A stretch of 64,000 nucleotides of DNA from assembly GCF_029601685.1 (NCBI RefSeq), contig NZ_JARRIR010000008.1, positions 287,347 through 351,346 of the forward strand, read 5' to 3'. The position numbers and the translations under genes were made by a program. Shown here piece by piece: positions 59,754-64,000 of the stretch; position 1 is the first letter of the stretch; the number at the start of each line of letters is the position of its first letter. The notes under the pieces were generated by a model. It had not been told where the DNA came from and searched no databases. It saw nothing but the letters and a program-made list of their open reading frames with translations. The stretch is from Metarhizobium sp017305935. Lineage in GTDB: Bacteria; Pseudomonadota; Alphaproteobacteria; Rhizobiales; Rhizobiaceae.

Positions 59754-60248
59754 ATGGCAACACGACAGATCGTGCAATATCCGCATCCGGCGCTCGCCAT
59801 GTCTTGCTCGCCCGTCACGACCTTCGACACCGATCTTCGCCAGCTTGCCGCGGATCTGATCGATACCATGCACGCCGCTCCCGGCGTCGGCATCACCGCG
59901 GCACATATCGGCGTCTACCGGCGCGTCGTCGTCATCGAGCTGGAACAGCAGCTCGGGCCGCGCATTTTCGTCAATCCGGAAATTCTCTCCGCTTCCGCCG
60001 AGTTGCAGGAGTTCGACGAAGGCAGCGTCTCCATGCCCGGCGCCGTCGAATCGGTCAGCCGCCCCGCCGCCATCCACCTGCGTTACCAGACCGTCGACGG
60101 CACAGTGCGGGAGGAAGAGATGAGCGGGTTCCTCGCCACCTGCATGCAGCACGAGATCGACCAGCTCGACGGCATCTTCTGGCTGCAGCGCCTGTCGCGG
60201 CTGAAGCGCGAGCGCCTTTTAAGGAAATGGGAGAAATCACGGCGCTGA
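59754..60248 (+). CDS. peptide deformylase-like protein, probably inactive
   Basis: 164-aa homologue of peptide deformylase (Def), which normally removes the formyl group from initiator Met using Fe2+. The fold is clear (ATRQIVQYPHPALAMSCSPV, GVGITAAHIG, DEGSVSMPG, CMQHEIDQLDGIFWLQRLS). But the signature residues are changed. EGCLS is EGSVS, so Ser91 replaces the metal-ligand Cys. HEIDH is HEIDQ, so Gln137 replaces the second His. The Gln of GxGLAAxQ is His51. Two of three metal ligands are therefore absent and it is unlikely to deformylate peptides. The gene itself is intact, with a ribosome site before ATG 59754. A true def should lie elsewhere in the genome. Confidence 0.88.
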   Translation: MATRQIVQYPHPALAMSCSPVTTFDTDLRQLAADLIDTMHAAPGVGITAAHIGVYRRVVVIELEQQLGPRIFVNPEILSASAELQEFDEGSVSMPGAVESVSRPAAIHLRYQTVDGTVREEEMSGFLATCMQHEIDQLDGIFWLQRLSRLKRERLLRKWEKSRR

Positions 60249-60318
60249 AGACAGCGCGGTGAACCAAAGCCGGGCTCCCGGCGTTTAAGCGGTCATGATA
60301 TCCGAGAGGAGTGAAACG

Positions 60319-60804
60319 ATGACCGTCACGCCCACCCCCGGCGAACGCCGCCCCCGCGAGGAAGATTACCGCGACTACGAAAGCCGCGACGTGGACGCCG
60401 GCTGGCCCTATGCCGATACGCCGCGCGATCCCGGCGAAAACCCCGATTATGGCCGCGAGCGCGCCGACACCGACGAAAACGCCGGCTTTCGTGTCACCGG
60501 CATCGACAGCGCCGGCAATGAAGCCGACCTTCGCGACAACGCCCTGCCCGCAACCGATGGCCGCGACATCTCCGACGACCTTGAGGAACGGATCAACGAC
60601 CGCTTGTCGCTCCTGGAAGATGTGGCGCTTGACGCCATCGATGTCCATGCCGATGGAAATGTAGTGACGATCACCGGCAGCGTCGACGACATGGCGCAGA
60701 TGCGCCGCGTCGAAATCGCCGTCGCCGGCGTCAGCGGCGTTGCTCATGTTCGCAACGAACTCCGCACGCTCGGCGCCGATAGTCACATGCCCGACGACGA
60801 TTGA
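60319..60804 (+). CDS. BON-domain protein
   Basis: 161 aa. The C-terminal BON domain (LEERINDRLSLLEDVALDAI, DVHADGNVVTITGSVDDMAQ, VAGVSGVAHVRNELRT) is preceded by an acidic, low-complexity stretch rich in Asp, Glu, Arg and Tyr (PREEDYRDYESRDVDAGW and so on). No signal peptide is visible, so it may be cytoplasmic. BON modules bind phospholipids or peptidoglycan-linked partners in the envelope. ATG 60319 has AGAGGAG at 60305-60311. Its stop codon abuts that of the convergent OsmC gene. Confidence 0.88.
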   Translation: MTVTPTPGERRPREEDYRDYESRDVDAGWPYADTPRDPGENPDYGRERADTDENAGFRVTGIDSAGNEADLRDNALPATDGRDISDDLEERINDRLSLLEDVALDAIDVHADGNVVTITGSVDDMAQMRRVEIAVAGVSGVAHVRNELRTLGADSHMPDDD

Positions 60805-61218
60805 TCAGGCGACATCGATTCGCGGGCTTTCACGCAGCGTATTGCTGACCGTGCAGATACGCTCCGCCCGTTCCGCGATATCGGCCTTTTCCACGTCGCT
60901 GAGCATCCCGGCAATCTCCAGCCGGACGCTTATCGTTTCCACGCGGGAAAATTCGCTCGCCGTCTTCTCGCCAGACACGGACACCCGCACCGATTCGAAG
61001 CGCTCGAACAGGCCGAGTTCGCTGGCTGCAATGCGCGTGCTCAGCGCCAGGCAAGCCGAGAGCGAGGCATAGAGCAGGTCGACCGGATTGAAGCCCGGCG
61101 TCGAGGCGGCATTGGAAAGCTCCAGCACGGCGCCCGTCGCCGAAACGGTGGACGCCGCGCCGCGCCTGCTGACCGTCGTCACCGCCCCGCTTGGCCGTTT
61201 GCGGATGCGAAACGTCAT
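60805..61218 (-). CDS. OsmC-family peroxiredoxin-like protein
   Basis: 137 aa of the OsmC/Ohr/YhfA superfamily. The first conserved cysteine is in LLYASLSACLALSTRIAA and the second in AERICTVSNTLRESPR. FNPVDLLYASLSACLAL is the family core. Stand-alone OsmC-like proteins reduce organic hydroperoxides through the paired Cys; both are present, so it may be active. Its start codon overlaps the lipB stop codon by 4 bp, giving a lipB-osmC two-gene unit on the minus strand. Confidence 0.87.
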   Translation of the reverse strand: MTFRIRKRPSGAVTTVSRRGAASTVSATGAVLELSNAASTPGFNPVDLLYASLSACLALSTRIAASELGLFERFESVRVSVSGEKTASEFSRVETISVRLEIAGMLSDVEKADIAERAERICTVSNTLRESPRIDVA

Positions 61219-61952
61219 GCGGCGGTGACCGAACAGTGCGTTTCGATCTCGGTCGGCCCGAACACGCTTTCAAAGGCAGTGCGCAGGCGCATGTCCACAT
61301 CGCTCAGCATCACCGGCAGGCCAAGATCGACGAGGCTGGTGACACCATATTGCGTGATTCCGCAGGGCACGATGCCACCGAAATGATCGAGATCGGGATC
61401 GACGTTGATTGACAGCCCATGGAAGCTGACCCAGCGCCGCAGCCGGATGCCGAGCGCGGCCACCTTGTCCTCAGCCGTCGACCCATCCGGCAACAAAGGC
61501 CGCTCCGGCCGCCGCACCCAGACACCGACGCGATCCTCGCGCCGTTCGCCACGCACGTTCATCGCTTCAAGCGTGCGGATGATGACCTCTTCCAGGGCCG
61601 CCACATAGGCGCGCACATCCTGCCGTCGGCGCTTGAGATCGAGCATGACATAGACGACGCGCTGGCCGGGCCCATGATAGGTGTATTCCCCGCCGCGCCC
61701 CGTCTTGAATACCGGAAAGCGATCCGGCTGGATGAGATCCGCGGCATCGGCGCTCGTGCCGGCGGTGTAAAGCGGCGGATGTTCGAGCAGCCAGACCAGT
61801 TCCCGTTCCGCGCCGCCCGCGATTGCGTCCACCGCCCGCTCCATCTCGGCCAGCGCCACGTCGTAGGGCACCAACCCTTCGCTGATGCGCCAGCGCACCG
61901 GCGGCGACCCTTCGGCCGGAAACATGAGCGTATCGAGATCGGTCCTCAGCAT
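61215..61952 (-). CDS. lipB: octanoyltransferase LipB
   Basis: Transfers octanoyl from octanoyl-ACP to lipoyl domains, first step of lipoate synthesis. 245 aa. Motifs are ELVWLLEHPPLYTAGTSADA, the substrate-binding TGRGGEYTYHGPGQRVVYVM, the catalytic Lys in TAEDKVAALGIRLRRWVSFH, and the catalytic Cys in GGIVPCGITQYGVTSL. Start MLRTDLDTLMFPAEG at 61952. It is first in the lipB-osmC pair. Confidence 0.96.
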   Translation of the reverse strand: MLRTDLDTLMFPAEGSPPVRWRISEGLVPYDVALAEMERAVDAIAGGAERELVWLLEHPPLYTAGTSADAADLIQPDRFPVFKTGRGGEYTYHGPGQRVVYVMLDLKRRRQDVRAYVAALEEVIIRTLEAMNVRGERREDRVGVWVRRPERPLLPDGSTAEDKVAALGIRLRRWVSFHGLSINVDPDLDHFGGIVPCGITQYGVTSLVDLGLPVMLSDVDMRLRTAFESVFGPTEIETHCSVTAA

Positions 61953-62066
61953 GGAAACTCCTCAGGCAGGAACTGCGTCATCACGGACGGCGGGCAGCCG
62001 TTCCCGGCGTCCGACATGTTTTCCATATAGAGATTTTTATTTCCGAAAAAAATCTGTCGTAATGCT

Positions 62067-62095
62067 CTTGTGTCCCCCGAATGCTTTTGCTACAC
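62067..62095 (+). promoter_or_regulatory. promoter of tRNA-Leu
   Basis: CTTGTG (62067-62072), a 17-bp spacer and CTACAC (62090-62095), 36 bp before the tRNA 5' end, the same arrangement as at tRNA-Cys. Confidence 0.58.
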
Positions 62096-62131
62096 GCTCC
62101 CTCGCCGGCACAAACCGGCACCTACCACGAT

Positions 62132-62216
62132 GCGGTCGTGGCGGAATTGGTAGACGCGCAGCGTTGAGGTCGCTGTGGGGCAACCCGTGGAAGTTCGAGT
62201 CTTCTCGACCGCACCA
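62132..62216 (+). tRNA. tRNA-Leu (GAG)
   Basis: 85-nt class II tRNA with encoded CCA. The acceptor GCGGTCG pairs with CGACCGC, the anticodon loop TTGAGGT carries GAG, and there is a long variable arm (TGGGGCAACCCGT) as expected for Leu. Confidence 0.95.
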
Positions 62217-62289
62217 TCTCTTCCAAAGAGAAGAGATATCAATATGTTAAGGCAATCCTCACATCAGACGGAAAATGCCGTGCAACGCC

Positions 62290-62595
62290 TCAGGGCGTTG
62301 ACTTCAGCGTCAGGCGGCTTCTCGTGTCGTCGCCTTCTTCCGGGCCATCGCCAATACCTGCCGACAGCCACATGGGCGAAACGCGCAACGCCATGGCAAG
62401 GGCCGCGATCTGCGCCGGCGTCGGCTCGGCCCGATCGCTTTCCCAGGAACGCAGCAGGCGGGTCTTGACGCCAATTCGCGCCGCGAGCGCTTCAAGCGTG
62501 AGGCCCGCGAGATCATGGGCACGGGTCAAGCGACCGCCGAACGTGTCGGTGGCGTCGTCGGACATGCAATCGAGATAAAAGTCGAGACTGGGCAT
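62290..62595 (-). CDS. XRE-family transcriptional regulator
   Basis: 101 aa from ATG 62595 (MPSLDFYLDCMSDD), which has GGAGGGG about 7 bases upstream. A single Cro/C1-type helix-turn-helix fills the centre: GRLTRAHDLAGLTLEALAAR, IGVKTRLLRSWESDRAEPTP, then AQIAALAMALRVSPMWLSAG. No sensing domain is attached. Stand-alone XRE regulators are common; the target is unknown. It is convergent with tRNA-Leu and divergent from the EamA permease gene, which is a candidate target only by position. Confidence 0.88.
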   Translation of the reverse strand: MPSLDFYLDCMSDDATDTFGGRLTRAHDLAGLTLEALAARIGVKTRLLRSWESDRAEPTPAQIAALAMALRVSPMWLSAGIGDGPEEGDDTRSRLTLKSTP

Positions 62596-62823
62596 TCCGC
62601 CGCCCCTCCTATCCTGCCCGAACGTTTCGCCCTGCCGATCTGGCCCGCCGATCCCCCGCCCGGTTGCGACCCTCAAGATAAGACAATTTTCCTGTCGCAC
62701 CACCCCGAAAGGCGACGAAAAATGACGAGTCGGGAAAGAAGCGGTCGCATCCGGTAAAAACCGGCCTTGCGGCGCGGTTCCCGCCTGTGATTAAAGCGGG
62801 CTTTCGATAAGGATTATAGATCG

Positions 62824-63762
62824 ATGCGCGCCGACTCATCAGCGGTTCAGTCCAATCCCCTGCGAGGCATGGCGATCATGGCCGCCGCCATGGTGGTGCT
62901 GCCGGTGATGGATGCCATTGCCAAATACATGGCGAATATAGAGGGCATGGCGCCGGCGCAGGTCACCTTCTACCGGTTCTTCTTCCAGCTCATCTGCACG
63001 CTGCCGCTGCTGGCTATTTCGGGCGCCGCGCTGTTTCGCGCCGAGCGTCCCTGGATGAACCTGATGCGCGGCGCGTTGCATGGGCTGGCGAGCCTGCTGT
63101 TCTTCACCGCCGTCAAATATATGCCGCTCGCCGATGTCTTCGCCATCTATTTTGTCGAGCCGCTGATTCTCACCGCCATGTCGGCGATGTTCCTTGGCGA
63201 GAAGGTGGGGCCTCGCCGCTGGGCGGCCATCGTCGTCGGCTTCGGCGGCGCGATGATCGTCATCCAGCCGAGCTATGCCATCTTCGGTGCGAAATCGCTG
63301 CTGCCGGTCGCCTGCGCCTTCGTCTATTCGCTCTACCTGTTCATGAACCGCGCCATCGGCGATTCGGATTCGCCGATGACCATGCAGACGCTTGCCGGTC
63401 TCGGCGGCACATTGTTCATGGCGGCGGCCCTCGGCGTCGGCCAAGGCTTCGGCGGCGAGGATTTCCAGATGTCGCTGCCGCATTCCCTGCTTGGCCTCGT
63501 TCTCCTGCTGATCCTCGGCTCGATCTCGGGTTATGCCCATATGCTGGTGGTGCGCGCCTTCCGGCTGGCGCCCCTGTCGCTATTGGCGCCGTTCCAGTAT
63601 TTCGAGATCGTCTCGGCGACCGTGCTCGGCTATGCGCTGTTCGGTGATTTTCCCAATGCGTCCAAATGGATCGGCATTGCCATCATCGTTGCTTCCGGCC
63701 TGTTCATCATCTGGCGCGAACGTCTGCGCGCACGCCAGGAGGCAGACCTCGGCGCGCCTTGA
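62824..63762 (+). CDS. EamA/DMT-family transporter
   Basis: 312 aa with ten predicted membrane helices in two EamA repeats: GMAIMAAAMVVLPVMDAIAK, YKYMPLADVFAIYF-type text in the first repeat (FFTAVKYMPLADVFAIYFVE, PLILTAMSAMFLGEKVGPRR) and YAHMLVVRAFRLAPLSLLAP, FQYFEIVSATVLGYALFGDF in the second. Drug/metabolite exporter superfamily; the substrate cannot be assigned. A complete start and end are present. Likely single-gene unit. Confidence 0.9.
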   Translation: MRADSSAVQSNPLRGMAIMAAAMVVLPVMDAIAKYMANIEGMAPAQVTFYRFFFQLICTLPLLAISGAALFRAERPWMNLMRGALHGLASLLFFTAVKYMPLADVFAIYFVEPLILTAMSAMFLGEKVGPRRWAAIVVGFGGAMIVIQPSYAIFGAKSLLPVACAFVYSLYLFMNRAIGDSDSPMTMQTLAGLGGTLFMAAALGVGQGFGGEDFQMSLPHSLLGLVLLLILGSISGYAHMLVVRAFRLAPLSLLAPFQYFEIVSATVLGYALFGDFPNASKWIGIAIIVASGLFIIWRERLRARQEADLGAP

Positions 63763-63925
63763 TCGCGCAGAAAGCACACGTTCCGCGCCCTGCCGCATTG
63801 AGGCGCGGAAATGTCGCGGATCTTCACCTTGGGTCTCCGATCGTTGAAAATCGCCGCCAAGCCCTTGAGACCGCCGACATCCTCATGCAAAAGTCCCTGC
63901 AAACACAGGAAAAGGGAGTTTCACC

Positions 63926-64000
63926 ATGGATGTACGCGCCGCCGTTGCGGTTCAGGCCGGCAAGCCGCTGGAAGTGATGACCGTTCAGCTCGAAGGGCCG
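63926..64000 (+). CDS. adhC: glutathione-dependent formaldehyde dehydrogenase (5' part only)
   Basis: The frame from ATG 63926, with AAAGGGAG upstream, reads MDVRAAVAVQAGKPLEVMTV and continues to the right edge (25 codons). The text is the N-terminus of class III alcohol dehydrogenase / S-(hydroxymethyl)glutathione dehydrogenase, which oxidises the formaldehyde-glutathione adduct and also reduces S-nitrosoglutathione. Catalytic zinc ligands lie beyond the window, so the call rests on the N-terminus. Confidence 0.75.
   Translation, partial: MDVRAAVAVQAGKPLEVMTVQLEGP

Overview
The window looks like a chromosomal segment of an alphaproteobacterium of the Rhizobiaceae (Rhizobium / Agrobacterium / Sinorhizobium relatives). 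This rests on GC-rich coding sequence and on family-typical genes and neighbourhoods: exoR, valS-popZ-pcm, trpD-trpC-moaC-moeA, pyrG-secG-tpiA, exoD, and DUF2336, DUF1489 and BTLCP proteins. tRNA promoters of the form CTTG..-N17-..TA.. also fit. Names come from reading the translated sequences; no database was searched.

Layout. 1-5030: dGTPase (cut by the left edge), an A-type Fe-S protein, exonuclease III, ExoR, and a FadL-type outer-membrane porin. 5435-10176 is a minus-strand block of valS, popZ and a pcm-like methyltransferase. 10340-11300: two tandem tRNA-Asn genes, a small membrane protein and tRNA-Cys. 11416-20050: msrA, two small unknown proteins, photolyase, cyclopropane fatty acid synthase, then a likely sulfur/quality-control run (cysK, alanyl-tRNA editing protein, mercaptopyruvate sulfurtransferase, GNAT), exoD and a DUF883 protein. 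20250-25727: a tight operon-like run ppiD-trpD-trpC-moaC-moeA. 25808-26890: a restriction-nuclease-like protein beside a palindromic intergenic repeat. 27139-30205: pyrG, secG, tpiA. 30443-42174: secreted hydrolase, topoisomerase IV parE, AI-2E-family permease, DUF2336, CitE-like lyase, nitroreductase, a periplasmic protein, an acyltransferase and thrS. 42447-47329: tRNA-Glu, yidD with a NifU/IscU-like scaffold, folE, hisI, patatin, CBS protein, rhomboid. 47624-53708: PAS, tandem PilZ, transglutaminase-like protease, a membrane protein behind a CtrA-type site, and a DacA-SPOR carboxypeptidase. 53828-64000: sdaA, DUF599, DUF1624, an ICMT-like methyltransferase, MerR, mgtE, a deformylase-like protein, BON, OsmC, lipB, tRNA-Leu, XRE regulator, EamA permease and the start of a glutathione-dependent formaldehyde dehydrogenase.

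Most of the window is housekeeping and envelope biology. I found no prophage, insertion sequence, CRISPR array or multi-gene defence island. The least ordinary items are: a two-domain PD-(D/E)xK nuclease whose second domain seems to have lost its catalytic residues; a peptide deformylase homologue lacking two of its three metal ligands; a minus-strand intrinsic terminator with no minus-strand gene feeding it (sRNA candidate); CtrA-type TTAA-N7-TTAA sites; and an AT-rich island between the PilZ and transglutaminase-like genes. Missing expected neighbours (tolC beside popZ/pcm, lexA after moeA) suggest local rearrangement, but that comparison is from memory.
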